A stretch of 44,505 nucleotides of DNA from an uncultured Acetatifactor sp. (GCA_947588205.1 CANPYG010000009.1:1-44505), one strand, 5' to 3'; positions 1 through 8,172 are shown, counted from the first letter of the stretch. A program made the numbers and translations. Notes: generated by a model from the sequence alone, not told the origin.

Positions 1-32
1 TTTGTGAAGTGGAAATGGGTGAAAGAGTAAAA

Positions 33-78
33 TCCACTTTACCCCCTTCAAAGTGGAAATAAACTTTTCACTTCACCT
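33..78. repeat. Inverted repeats carrying an AAGTGGA core
   Basis: TCCACTTT at 33-40 pairs perfectly with AAAGTGGA at 50-57 around a 9-base loop. An outer pair, GTGAAGTG near base 4 and CACTTCAC near base 70, shares the same core. It lies upstream of the promoter of the first gene. It could be the 3' end or terminator of a gene outside the window, or an operator; no T-run follows, so the role is open. Confidence 0.4.
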
Positions 79-112
79 TGTTAAAGAATATGTTAAATAT
101 ATTAATATTCTC

Positions 113-141
113 TTGCAAAAAACCAGATATAGTATTATAAT
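113..141 (+). promoter_or_regulatory. Promoter of the tocopherol-cyclase-family gene
   Basis: A -35 box TTGCAA (113-118) and a perfect -10 box TATAAT (136-141) are separated by exactly 17 bases. The next gene downstream on this strand begins about 100 bases later, leaving a moderately long leader in an AT-rich stretch. Confidence 0.65.
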
Positions 142-244
142 AAGGCATATGAATACAAAATATTGTGTTTATCGGCAAATTACGAATTTAACAAATAGGT
201 AACCTCCCCACCTTTCATCCATCAGGAAAAGAGCGATACGACAC

Positions 245-1369
245 ATGAATCAATCTGACTTGGCAAGAAATGCATATCTCTTAAGCGGCTCCCTCTCCAG
301 AAAAGGATACATGCGCTGGTTTCATTCCTTTAACGCAGTCCAGCTTCAGACGGGGGAGCAGAGAGTTTTCTTTATAGAATACCTTATTATGAATCCTTCT
401 CTCGGACAGGAGATACCTGTTCTGGGACAGCTTCCTTTTCACCGCAAAAGGGGCATACGTCCTTCTTATATCATGATCAAGGCCGGCGCCTTCGGCGGCG
501 ACGGCGGTTCCGTAGCCAGGCAGCTTCACGCATTTTTCCCCATCACTTCCCTGAAAGTGGCGTTTAAGCCCTTTATCCTTCAGGCAGGCGGCAATTTCCT
601 CAGCGAACAGCGCATCCGCGGCTTTGTGTCGGTCTCCCACGACCTGGCAAGAAGGCGCTCTTATATGTGCGATGAGGGGGATATGGAATGGGATCTGGAG
701 CTGAACAAGTCGATTTCCTGCCATACCGGCCGCATTGCCAATCCGCTCCACTGCGCCATCAACGCCCTTGAGACCTTCTGGCATGCCGAGGGGATCATGA
801 CCCAGTACCGCGGTCATGTAACGCTGGACGGCGTCACCTATGAAGTGACGGACGACGAAAGCTTCGGCTATGCGGATAAGCACTGGGGACGCAGCTTTAA
901 CCATCCCTGGCTGCAGCTTGCTTCCTGCCGTCTGATCAGTGAACGCACCGGGAAAAATCTGAAGCATTCGGCTCTCGCGGTCGACGGCTGCTGCCCCAGG
1001 TTCCTTTTCTTCCCCCTGAAGCGGAAGCTTCTTCTGCAGCTCACCTATGAAGGGGAGGATTTCTCCTTTCTTCTGACCCAGTCCGAGCACAGATCCAAAT
1101 GGAAGGTGAGAAAGACGAATAAAAGACTGCTCTGGCAGGTTGTAGCGCAGAGCAGGCAGGCTGTGGTCAAATTATCCGTAAACAGCTACTTAGACGAAAT
1201 GTTGGAAATGAATTATGAAGACCCGAACGGCCACAGACCGGAGCTTCCACTGCTGGAAGGCGGCACTGGTCTTGGTGTACTGCAGCTTTACCGTAGGACA
1301 AGAGAGGGAAAGGAATTGGTCGATACCATTACCCTGGAAAATGTACTGTGCGCCTATGGCGCGGAATAG
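245..1369 (+). CDS. Tocopherol cyclase family protein (function in bacteria unknown)
   Basis: The 374-residue product resembles the tocopherol-cyclase-like family. Near residue 23 it has a GY..WFHSF segment with an FFIEY strand soon after. In the middle it has a YADKHWG motif followed by HPWLQLAS, matching the conserved Lys-Asn-Trp-Gly...Trp.Q block of that family. There is no signal peptide and no clear membrane helix. Plant members close the chromanol ring of vitamin E. Anaerobic clostridia are not known to make tocopherol, so only the fold can be inferred here, perhaps a lipocalin-like protein acting on a hydrophobic ligand. The ribosome site is weak (AGGA about 18 bases upstream). The ATG is kept because the conserved N-terminal block lies downstream of it; an ATG at 311 with AAAGGA just upstream is an alternative. 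The gene is convergent with the Rrf2 gene, only 10 bases apart. Confidence 0.7.
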   Translation: MNQSDLARNAYLLSGSLSRKGYMRWFHSFNAVQLQTGEQRVFFIEYLIMNPSLGQEIPVLGQLPFHRKRGIRPSYIMIKAGAFGGDGGSVARQLHAFFPITSLKVAFKPFILQAGGNFLSEQRIRGFVSVSHDLARRRSYMCDEGDMEWDLELNKSISCHTGRIANPLHCAINALETFWHAEGIMTQYRGHVTLDGVTYEVTDDESFGYADKHWGRSFNHPWLQLASCRLISERTGKNLKHSALAVDGCCPRFLFFPLKRKLLLQLTYEGEDFSFLLTQSEHRSKWKVRKTNKRLLWQVVAQSRQAVVKLSVNSYLDEMLEMNYEDPNGHRPELPLLEGGTGLGVLQLYRRTREGKELVDTITLENVLCAYGAE

Positions 1370-1379
1370 ATCCCTGCCG

Positions 1380-1826
1380 CTAAAGCAGCTTCTCCAGCAT
1401 CTCGGATTCAGGCTTTGCCTTATCCTGCCCCTTTGTGGCAAGGTCAGCCAACGTAACGCCATCTACCACCTGGTTGATGGCGTTATATAAATCCCGCCAT
1501 ACCCCCATGGTCTCACAGCTGTCGCATTTATCACAGTCACCTTCCTCCACGCATGCCACAGGGGCAATGCTGCCCTCCATCAGCCTCAGTATCATGCCAA
1601 CCGTATATTCCTCCGGCTTCTTTGCCAGACGATATCCTCCCTGGGCACCGCGCACACTGTTCACATACCCAGCCTTGTTCAGGACCGCTATGATCTGTTC
1701 CAGATATTTTTCCGAAATATCCTGTCTGGCGGCGATGTCCTTTACCTTAATGCACTCCCCGTTATTGTGCTGCGCCAGATCCAGCATCACCTTCAGGGCA
1801 TATCGGCCTTTTGTAGAAATCTTCAT
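1380..1826 (-). CDS. Rrf2/IscR-type transcriptional regulator, likely Fe-S binding
   Basis: This 148-residue protein is a typical Rrf2 family winged-helix repressor. The N-terminus starts MKISTKGRYAL, and a recognition-helix region (ISEKYLEQI, then VNSVRGAQGGY) follows. Cysteines fall at 92, 98, 101 and 104. Positions 92, 98 and 104 match the three cysteines that hold the [2Fe-2S] cluster in IscR, so redox or Fe-S sensing is likely. The usual partners (iscS, iscU) are not next to it; it stands alone between a convergent gene and the divergent aroA. AAGGAG precedes the ATG. Targets cannot be read from the sequence. Self-regulation is possible, as is usual in the family. Confidence 0.88.
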   Translation of the reverse strand: MKISTKGRYALKVMLDLAQHNNGECIKVKDIAARQDISEKYLEQIIAVLNKAGYVNSVRGAQGGYRLAKKPEEYTVGMILRLMEGSIAPVACVEEGDCDKCDSCETMGVWRDLYNAINQVVDGVTLADLATKGQDKAKPESEMLEKLL

Positions 1827-1850
1827 GGTTCCCCACTCCTTCCACAGGTC

Positions 1851-1879
1851 ATTTTAGCATATTTAAAGATTTTGTACAA
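1851..1879 (-). promoter_or_regulatory. Promoter of the Rrf2 gene
   Basis: On the minus strand TTGTAC (-35, 1874-1879) and TAAAAT (-10, 1851-1856) are spaced by 17 bases. The -10 lies about 25 bases from the start codon, so the leader is very short. Confidence 0.6.
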
Positions 1880-1934
1880 TAAGTAAGTTCCCATTGCTTT
1901 CTGGACTTTAGTCATGGTGTTTTTTCTCCTCATA

Positions 1935-1943
1935 TGTTATAAT
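1935..1943 (+). promoter_or_regulatory. Extended -10 promoter of aroA
   Basis: The sequence TGTTATAAT is a perfect extended -10 element (TGnTATAAT). No good -35 box lies 17 bases upstream, as expected for an extended -10 promoter. The aroA start is about 60 bases downstream, with AAGGAG before the ATG. Confidence 0.6.
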
Positions 1944-2001
1944 ACCCTAAAGAGTTAAGATTTCATTTCAAAACACAAATACCCTGCAAAAGGAGTTTTC
2001 C

Positions 2002-3396
2002 ATGAACCCAATATCTTTTTTTGAAGTACCCTGCATTTATCCTGTTTCTCCATCAAATACACCCGTCTGCGTCCGTGTCCCGGGCTCCAAAAGCATCACC
2101 AACCGGGCGCTTCTTCTGGCTACCCTGGCAGAAGGCACCTCCGTGTTGGACGGCGTATTATTCAGCGACGACTCCCGGCATTTTTTAAGCTGTATCCAGA
2201 ATCTGGGCTTTGAGACAGAGGTTGATGAAAAGATGTGCCGGATCACTGTGCGCGGCTGCGGCGGCAGGGTGCCGCGCAGGGAGGCTTCCCAGTATGTGGG
2301 CAGCGCGGGCACGGCGGCCCGTTTCTTGACCGCCTACCTGGGCGTATCAGAGGGAATTTATCATATGGATGCATCCGAGCAGATGCGCAGACGCCCCATG
2401 GCCTCCCTGCTTCAATCCTTAATGGAGCTGGGCAGCGAGATTTCCTATGAAGGAAAGGAAGGCTTTTTCCCCTTTACCCTGAAAGGGCATGGTTTTGGAA
2501 CGGATGATATCACAGTGAATATCGAACATAGCAGCCAATTCTTAAGCGCCCTACTGATTGCCTCCTGTCTGAGCGGAAAAGATCTGACCATTCGCGTGGA
2601 GGGAACGCATGGGATGTCCTATATTCAAATGACGGAAGCCATGATGCGGCAGTTCGGGGTATGCGTGAAGCATCCTCCTGTGTCTTCCGGACAATTTTTC
2701 GACCCTTCTTCCAATCTATCTTCTGCGAAACAAAATGAGCCGCCCCGCACATTCCGGATTGCCGGCGGGCAGCATTATCGTCCGCTCGCCTACCGGGTAG
2801 AACCGGATGTATCGGCCGCCTGTTATTTTTATGCCATGGTTCCCCTTCTGAACATTTCCGTAATGGTAGAGGGAGTACATTTTGATTCCCTGCAGGGCGA
2901 TATAGAATTTCTGCACGTCCTGGGAAAAATGGGATGCAGGCTCTCCGACACGCCGCAGGGTATCCTGGCAGCCCCTCCCGCGCAGGGAAGCTTTCCCGGC
3001 GTGGATGTGAATATGAGCGCGTTTTCCGACCAGGCCATCACCCTGGCAGCCATAGCGCCTTTTGCTACCACCCCCACCACCATCCGCGGCATCGGACATA
3101 TCCGCTATCAGGAAAGCGACCGGATGGCAGCCATTGTAAATGAACTGGGCAAAATGGGAATCCTCTGCCGGGAGACCGAACACAACCTGACCATCTATCC
3201 CGGAAAGCCTGCGCCCGCCACTGTAGAAACCTATGACGATCACCGTATGGCAATGGGCTTCTCCCTCATCGGGCTTCGAGCCCCCGGAATCGTGATCGAT
3301 CATCCGGACTGCTGCCGCAAGACCTTCGAGAATTATTTTGAAGTGCTTACACAGGTTGTCGGGGAACTCCTTTCCACCAATACAGACGGCGGCTGA
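2002..3396 (+). CDS. aroA: 3-phosphoshikimate 1-carboxyvinyltransferase (EPSP synthase)
   Basis: This enzyme joins phosphoenolpyruvate to shikimate-3-phosphate, the sixth step of the shikimate pathway to aromatic amino acids. The substrate-binding motif PGSKSITNRAL is near residue 28, and the second family signature is an E.DR.A block with DDHRMAMGF near the C-terminus. The usual GNAGTAMR loop reads GSAGTAARF here. The glycine whose change gives glyphosate resistance is kept, while the position equal to Pro101 of E. coli is Phe, as in some other anaerobes. At 464 residues it is slightly longer than the usual 430, mainly through an insertion around residues 220-250. It stands alone on its strand rather than in an aro operon. 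Confidence 0.95.
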   Translation: MNPISFFEVPCIYPVSPSNTPVCVRVPGSKSITNRALLLATLAEGTSVLDGVLFSDDSRHFLSCIQNLGFETEVDEKMCRITVRGCGGRVPRREASQYVGSAGTAARFLTAYLGVSEGIYHMDASEQMRRRPMASLLQSLMELGSEISYEGKEGFFPFTLKGHGFGTDDITVNIEHSSQFLSALLIASCLSGKDLTIRVEGTHGMSYIQMTEAMMRQFGVCVKHPPVSSGQFFDPSSNLSSAKQNEPPRTFRIAGGQHYRPLAYRVEPDVSAACYFYAMVPLLNISVMVEGVHFDSLQGDIEFLHVLGKMGCRLSDTPQGILAAPPAQGSFPGVDVNMSAFSDQAITLAAIAPFATTPTTIRGIGHIRYQESDRMAAIVNELGKMGILCRETEHNLTIYPGKPAPATVETYDDHRMAMGFSLIGLRAPGIVIDHPDCCRKTFENYFEVLTQVVGELLSTNTDGG

Positions 3397-3466
3397 ACCG
3401 TTACACTAAGCAGCCGACCATCAAAAAAACTCTATACATAAGCCGCAAAATATGCTACAATTCAGG

Positions 3467-3524
3467 TATCTTTCTTTTGGGAGGGTATTTCCCTGAAAAA
3501 CGTATCTTCTAAGGGAGATTTTCC
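3467..3524 (+). repeat. Two direct repeats with GGGA...TTCCC hairpins upstream of the carbamate kinase
   Basis: GTATCTT followed by GGGAG...TTTCCC occurs twice: the GTATC starts are at 3467 and 3502, and the GGGA...CCC blocks are at 3479-3493 and 3512-3524. Each block is a short inverted repeat. The pair lies 40-100 bases before the carbamate kinase start, so it may be an operator or leader element; no known motif is recognised. Confidence 0.4.
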
Positions 3525-3564
3525 CACAAATCAAATCGTGCAGGAAGAATGAGAGGTATCGAGG

Positions 3565-4500
3565 ATGAGTAAGAGAAAAGTCGTTGTGTCCTTAGGACAC
3601 GAGGCGTTAGGTTATACAACCACCCAGCAGCAAAACGCGGTAAAGGTGACCGCAAGGGCGCTGGCGGATCTGGTGGAGGAAAACTACCAGCTGACTATCA
3701 CCCACAGCAACGGTCCGCAGGTGAGCATGATCCATAAGGCAATGAGCGAATTGAGGCGCGTATACCCTGATTATACTCCGGTTCCCATGTGTGTCTGCTC
3801 CGCCATGAGCCAGGGCTACGTGGGCTTTGACCTACAGAACTCCCTGCGCGGAGAGCTTTTGGGGCGTGGAATTTCCAAGCCTGTCAGCACGATCCTGACC
3901 CAGGTCACCGTCGACCCTTACGACGAAGCCTTCTATGAACCCAGCAAGGTCATCGGACGCTATATGTCCGCGGAGGATGCGGAAGCCGAAGTCAAAAAGG
4001 GGAATTATGTGAAGGAAGATCCCGGAAAGGGCTTCCGCCGCATCATTGCAGCGCCCAAGCCCATCGATATCGTGGAAATTGAAGCCATCCGCGCCCTGGT
4101 GGCAGCGGATCAGGTAGTGATCGCCTGCGGCGGCGGCGGTATCCCTGTCATTGAGCAGCACTGCGGATTAAAGGGCGCGTCCGCAGTGATTGAAAAGGAC
4201 GCCATCGCCGGCAAGCTGGCGGCAGACCTGGAGACTGAGGAATTGATTATTCTGACCGGCGTAGACTATGTGTACCGCAACTTCGGGAAAGAGAACCAGG
4301 CTCCCATTCTCTCCATGAACATAACCCAAGCGAAGGAAGCTATCCAGGAAGGACAATTTGAAGCGGGAACCATGTTGCCGAAAATCGAAGCGGCTATCAG
4401 TTATCTGGAAAAGGTTCCCACCGGAAGGGTGTTGATCACCTCCATCCAGGGGGTGAAGGATGCGATCAAGGGCAAGAGCGGTACGATGATCACAGCATAA
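3565..4500 (+). CDS. arcC: Carbamate kinase
   Basis: This amino-acid-kinase-fold protein of 311 residues has the length and motifs of carbamate kinases, which interconvert carbamoyl phosphate plus ADP with carbamate plus ATP. Visible motifs are HSNGPQV near residue 48, the CGGGGIPV loop near residue 190, and AVIEKD with a following ILTGVD strand. The N-terminal phosphate loop, usually LGGNAL, reads LGHEALG, so a glycine and an asparagine are replaced by His and Glu. No arginine deiminase, ornithine or putrescine carbamoyltransferase gene lies nearby, so the source of carbamoyl phosphate (arginine, agmatine or purine breakdown) cannot be told. A weak GAGG-type ribosome site precedes the ATG. 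Confidence 0.85.
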   Translation: MSKRKVVVSLGHEALGYTTTQQQNAVKVTARALADLVEENYQLTITHSNGPQVSMIHKAMSELRRVYPDYTPVPMCVCSAMSQGYVGFDLQNSLRGELLGRGISKPVSTILTQVTVDPYDEAFYEPSKVIGRYMSAEDAEAEVKKGNYVKEDPGKGFRRIIAAPKPIDIVEIEAIRALVAADQVVIACGGGGIPVIEQHCGLKGASAVIEKDAIAGKLAADLETEELIILTGVDYVYRNFGKENQAPILSMNITQAKEAIQEGQFEAGTMLPKIEAAISYLEKVPTGRVLITSIQGVKDAIKGKSGTMITA

Positions 4501-4505
4501 AGCCA

Positions 4506-4546
4506 AACGGGATATATCCGTCCTTTGTTGACGGACATATCCCGTT
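4506..4546. terminator. Bidirectional terminator between arcC and lspA
   Basis: Arms of 17 bases (4506-4522 and 4530-4546) pair with a single mismatch around a 7-base loop. It sits right after the arcC stop and between two convergent genes. T-rich sequence follows only loosely on the plus strand, so strength is uncertain. Confidence 0.7.
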
Positions 4547-4585
4547 CTCCCTTACTGAAGGATTCTCTCTTATTGGAACCGTATC

Positions 4586-5044
4586 TTATTCCATCTGCGC
4601 TCCCAGGGCGGCGACGAGCGCCCCTATGAGGATGCAGAAATCCGACAGATTGAATACGATTCTCCTGAGCTTTTTCCACTTCACGCCGAAGCTGAAATAA
4701 TCCACCACATATTTTCTCTTCAAATGGTCATAGGTATTGCTGAAGGCTCCGCCCAGAAGCAGGGCGAGCCCGACACGGAGCAGGTGATTCCCTTTCCGCC
4801 CCAGGCTGAGGAAAAAGACTACAGTTACAAGAACCGTCATTGTCACGGCGAGCACGGTAACAAGGCCGCTCCTGTTCTGCCCCAGATTCATGAACGCGCC
4901 GCGGTTATGCGTCCTTCTTATCAGCAGACGCCCTCCGCATGTCTCCCTGGTCTCGCCTTCCTTCAGCGAGTGCTCTATTTTATTCTTGACCAGGTAATCT
5001 CCCAGGAAGATCACCGCGGTCAAACCAAGGTATAAGGCAATCAT
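4586..5044 (-). CDS. lspA: Signal peptidase II (lipoprotein signal peptidase)
   Basis: This 152-residue membrane protein has the four hydrophobic segments expected of signal peptidase II, the inner-membrane aspartyl protease that removes the signal peptide of prolipoproteins. The conserved blocks are present: HNRGAF near residue 46, GGAFSN then VVDYF with Asp115, and FNLSDF with Asp135. The two aspartates sit where the catalytic pair of the family lies. AGGAAAGG precedes the ATG. It is downstream of the S1-domain gene on the same strand, separated by about 145 bases that hold no visible gene. Confidence 0.9.
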   Translation of the reverse strand: MIALYLGLTAVIFLGDYLVKNKIEHSLKEGETRETCGGRLLIRRTHNRGAFMNLGQNRSGLVTVLAVTMTVLVTVVFFLSLGRKGNHLLRVGLALLLGGAFSNTYDHLKRKYVVDYFSFGVKWKKLRRIVFNLSDFCILIGALVAALGAQME

Positions 5045-5190
5045 TCTAATTTTCCTTTCCTCACTGTCCTACTTCAGTCAAAACTGTCTTCAACCGTTTT
5101 CAAAAGACTTCAATCGGTTGCCCACGGCCGCCTTGTCTCTCCGCGGAACCCCTATTGGAAACTTTTATTAGAGACCTTTATTGGAACCCT

Positions 5191-6282
5191 CTATTTCAGA
5201 TCCAGCTTCAAATTCGCAAATAAGCTTCCAAGGCTGGTGGTAACCTCCCCTTCCGACTGATAATGAAAGTCTTCTACCTTATCAGCCTCCGTACCGTCAT
5301 TCTCCGCGAGCGCTTTGATGCTCAGGGAAATCTTTCCGTTGTTGGTGTTAAGCACTTTAGCCTTCACCTTATCTCCCACCTTGAGCACCTCTGACGGCTT
5401 CTTGATCCGTTTCTGGCTGATCTGGGAAATATGCACCAGACCGCTGAGTCCGTCTCCCAGATTGATGAAAGCGCCGTACTGCGCCAGGCTCTCCACGGTT
5501 CCCTCCAGTACGCTTCCGGGAATGACCATAGCCACCTTACGGTCATGCTCCGCGGCAGCTTCCTCCTTTAAAATAACCTTTGCGGAAAGAACTAGCTTCT
5601 TCTTTTCCTGATCCACCGTAATGACCCTTACCTTCAGCGTCCTGCCAAGCCAGGGATTCACATCCTCCACATAATCCATGGAAAGCTGGGAAGCAGGGAT
5701 AAAGCCCCTGATATCCTCTACATATGCAATCGCCCCGCCATTGGTCACGCCGCTTATTTTCACGGTCAGATCGGTTCCGGCTTCCAGATATCCTTTCAGC
5801 CTGTCCCACGCCAGCACGCTATTGGCCGCCTTTCTGGACAAAAGAATATTCCCCTGTCCGTCGTCCAGCTTCACGACGCAGGCCTCCACTACATCCCCGA
5901 TCCTCACATCCTGAAGAATGGAGAAGCCCGGCGTATCGCTCATATCCTCCGCTTTGATCACGCCTTGGGTATAGTAGCGCAGATCCAATACCACGCCTTC
6001 CTCGCTGACATCGATCACAGTTCCTGACAAAATATCCCCCTCCGAAATCTTACGGAAAGAAGCCTCCAGCTCCTCCTTATAATCCGCCATGGTTTCCGCC
6101 GGCTCAGGAGCAGTTCCTTCCACATCCGGGCTCTCCTTCCCAGCTTCGGCAGCCCCTTCCGCGTTCCGGCTCTCCTTCCCAGCTTCGACAGCTCCTTCCG
6201 CATCCTTGCTCTCCTTCTCAGCTTCCGCCGCTTCCGTTTCCTCCACCAGCTCTTCAATATCTCTTGTTTCCTTCTCCAACAC
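5191..6282 (-). CDS. S1-domain RNA-binding protein, ribosomal protein S1-like
   Basis: The product has three S1 RNA-binding domains, at about residues 82-151, 167-235 and 255-324. The third carries the strong YGAFINL..G.SGLVHISQI pattern. Short S1 proteins of this kind occur in many Firmicutes, where they bind mRNA and may help translation initiation or RNA stability. The first 65 residues are acidic and low in complexity, with a 13-residue unit of the type EAGKES..EG repeated about three times between residues 20 and 58; the DNA shows the same 39-base repeat (about 6114-6230). The start is a GTG at 6282, five bases after a perfect AGGAGG; a TTG at 6279 also fits. Confidence 0.85.
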   Translation of the reverse strand: MLEKETRDIEELVEETEAAEAEKESKDAEGAVEAGKESRNAEGAAEAGKESPDVEGTAPEPAETMADYKEELEASFRKISEGDILSGTVIDVSEEGVVLDLRYYTQGVIKAEDMSDTPGFSILQDVRIGDVVEACVVKLDDGQGNILLSRKAANSVLAWDRLKGYLEAGTDLTVKISGVTNGGAIAYVEDIRGFIPASQLSMDYVEDVNPWLGRTLKVRVITVDQEKKKLVLSAKVILKEEAAAEHDRKVAMVIPGSVLEGTVESLAQYGAFINLGDGLSGLVHISQISQKRIKKPSEVLKVGDKVKAKVLNTNNGKISLSIKALAENDGTEADKVEDFHYQSEGEVTTSLGSLFANLKLDLK

Positions 6283-6316
6283 AAATACCTCCTCTGCATA
6301 TGTGATTTCTGTCCAT

Positions 6317-6345
6317 ATTATAATACAAACTCATCCATTTTACAA
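6317..6345 (-). promoter_or_regulatory. Promoter of the S1-domain gene
   Basis: On the minus strand a -35 box TTGTAA (6340-6345) and a perfect -10 box TATAAT (6317-6322) are spaced by 17 bases, about 35 bases before the start codon. Confidence 0.7.
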
Positions 6346-6362
6346 TTCCCAACCGGATACCA

Positions 6363-6467
6363 AGCTTCTCCTCAACCGCCAGGCTTCTCCTCAACCGACT
6401 GCCCAAGCTTCTCCACAATCGACCGCCCGGCTTCTCCACAACCAGCCACCCCCGGCTTCTCCACGCC
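6363..6467 (-). repeat. Degenerate tandem repeat with GGAGAAGC core
   Basis: Five imperfect units of about 19-25 bases follow each other, each beginning (minus strand) with G[TA]GGAGAAGC. They fill the space between the MATE stop codon and the promoter of the S1-domain gene. No convincing gene reads through them. Confidence 0.65.
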
Positions 6468-7847
6468 CTACAGCGCCTTCTTTTTCCATCTGCCCAGCGC
6501 ATAAAAGAAGGTTGTGATGCAGGCGCCCAGGATCCAGCTGATTAACAGGGAAATGAAGATACAGGCGCTGTTTCCGCCGGGCAGCTCGGGCGAACGCGTC
6601 ATATATGCGATGCCGTAAGCGAGGGGCACACGGATCACAACGGTGGTAATCATGGAAATCCACATGGGCGTCACCGTATCCCCCGCGCCGCGCATCACAC
6701 CGGACAGACACTGTGTGACCTCCATGGCAATGTATCCCACCGCCAGGATCTTCATCATACTGAAGCTCAATTCCACCAGCTCCGAGGTATCCGTAAAAAT
6801 TGCCATCAGATATCTTCCAAATAAAAGGATCAGCAGCGTGATCACCGCAGAAGTACCCACCGCGATAGCAGTGCCCTCCTTCGTGCCCTGGATCACACGC
6901 TCCATCTTCTTTGCCCCAATATTCTGTCCCGCATAGGTCGTCATGGCGTTCCCGAAGGAGAACGCCGGCATCATCGCGAAGCCGTCCACACGCATGACGA
7001 TCACGTTGGCAGCGATAAACTGCTCCCCGAAGCTGTTGGTGAGGGACTGTACCACGATCATGGACATAGAGAAAATCGCCTGGGTAATTCCGGAGGGAAG
7101 CCCCAGCCGCACCAGATTCAGCATATACTGCTTCTCCGGCACCATATATTTCTTCTCCATATCAAAAATATCCCGCATTCTCCGAAGCTTTAAAAACGCC
7201 ATAAACGCAGAGATCCACTGGGCGATCACCGTCGCCAGGGCGACGCCTGCCACGCCCATTTTAAAAACCGCCACAAACAACAGATCCAGCACGATATTGA
7301 TTCCGGTTGCCACCAGCAGATAGATCAGCGCGGATACGGAATCTCCCAGTCCGCGCAGGATACCGCCCAGAATGTTGTAAAACGCCATGCCTGCAATTCC
7401 CATGAACAGGATCATCAGATAGGAATCGCACCATCCGATAATGCTGTCCGGCGTCTTAAGCAGCCGGAGCAGGGGCATGGTCACCAGGGGCGCCAACACC
7501 ATTACAAATATAGTTGCAACAATTGTCATGGTCATACAGCAGCCGATGGACTTGGACAGCTCCTCTCGCTGCTTTGCCCCAAAATACTGGGATACCATTA
7601 TGCCCGCGCCTACAGAAATACCCACAAACAACACCAACAATAAATTCAGGATCGGACCCGCGCTTCCTACCGCCGCCAGGGCGTTGTCCCCCACGTATTT
7701 GCCGACCACAATGCTGTCCACCGTATTGTACAGCTGCTGAGCGATGTTCCCGATGAGCATGGGAATCGTGAACGCCACGATCTGCCTGCCGGGCTGCCCC
7801 TGTGTCATATCAATCGGGGCAAAAAGTCTTTTCATCCATTCAAACAT
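6468..7847 (-). CDS. MATE family efflux transporter
   Basis: This 459-residue protein has about twelve membrane segments in two related halves, the layout of multidrug and toxin extrusion (MATE) antiporters. These use a Na+ or H+ gradient to export cationic drugs or metabolites. The family pattern PMLIGNIAQQLYNTVDSIVVGKYVG lies at residues 29-53, with the matching segment of the second half (LPSGITQAIFSMSMIVVQ) near residue 254. AGGAGA lies 12 bases before the ATG. A GC-rich leader precedes it. Substrate cannot be predicted. It probably has its own promoter and is followed by tandem repeats, then the S1-domain gene on the same strand. Confidence 0.9.
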   Translation of the reverse strand: MFEWMKRLFAPIDMTQGQPGRQIVAFTIPMLIGNIAQQLYNTVDSIVVGKYVGDNALAAVGSAGPILNLLLVLFVGISVGAGIMVSQYFGAKQREELSKSIGCCMTMTIVATIFVMVLAPLVTMPLLRLLKTPDSIIGWCDSYLMILFMGIAGMAFYNILGGILRGLGDSVSALIYLLVATGINIVLDLLFVAVFKMGVAGVALATVIAQWISAFMAFLKLRRMRDIFDMEKKYMVPEKQYMLNLVRLGLPSGITQAIFSMSMIVVQSLTNSFGEQFIAANVIVMRVDGFAMMPAFSFGNAMTTYAGQNIGAKKMERVIQGTKEGTAIAVGTSAVITLLILLFGRYLMAIFTDTSELVELSFSMMKILAVGYIAMEVTQCLSGVMRGAGDTVTPMWISMITTVVIRVPLAYGIAYMTRSPELPGGNSACIFISLLISWILGACITTFFYALGRWKKKAL

Positions 7848-8005
7848 ATTTATGTATCTCTCCTATATTTTTCAGCCGATCCTCACGCAACTCCACCCTA
7901 AAAAGAAAACATCCCCTGCATAACGCTTAGCCCTGAGCGGCGCCCAGCCGGCAGCCCATACGGACAAAACGGCCGCAGGCGACTTACCTTCCGGTATTGT
8001 AACAC
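7848..8005 (-). promoter_or_regulatory. GC-rich leader of the MATE gene, possibly structured
   Basis: Between the likely -10 box and the MATE start lies about 150 bases of leader. Its first half (7921-7990) is much more GC-rich than its surroundings and can form several alternative stems, for example GCCGGC/GGCGCC-type pairings. MATE genes in clostridia are sometimes under riboswitch control (guanidine classes), but I could not match a known consensus. There is no gene here. Confidence 0.3.
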
Positions 8006-8011
8006 ATTATA
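8006..8011 (-). promoter_or_regulatory. -10 box of the MATE gene
   Basis: A perfect TATAAT is read on the minus strand. No good -35 box is seen 16-18 bases upstream. It lies in an AT-rich divergent region shared with the permease genes at 8.2 kb. Confidence 0.4.
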
Positions 8012-8172
8012 AAAATATTGGAATGGATTATTTTGTATTTTTATAAATTATTCTAACGGTCTGCCCGCACATTTTGCTTTCCCATACGTTATACTTATTA
8101 AAAATAAGATCGTAAGATTATTCGGTGAGATTATGCGAGAAGATTCGCCAGAAAAGGAGGCAGACGGAAGAA

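Noticed and set aside
281..1090. Long antisense frame of 269 codons opposite the tocopherol-cyclase-family gene
   Set aside because: It lies wholly inside a gene with recognisable motifs, shows no family features, and has the composition of a shadow frame.
6100..6480. CRISPR array
   Set aside because: The repeats are imperfect, 19-39 bases, contiguous without spacers, and partly coding.
7920..7990. ZTP, TPP or guanidine riboswitch in the MATE leader
   Set aside because: Parts such as CCGGCTGGGC recall a ZTP element, but the matching 5' half is missing, and no other consensus fitted.
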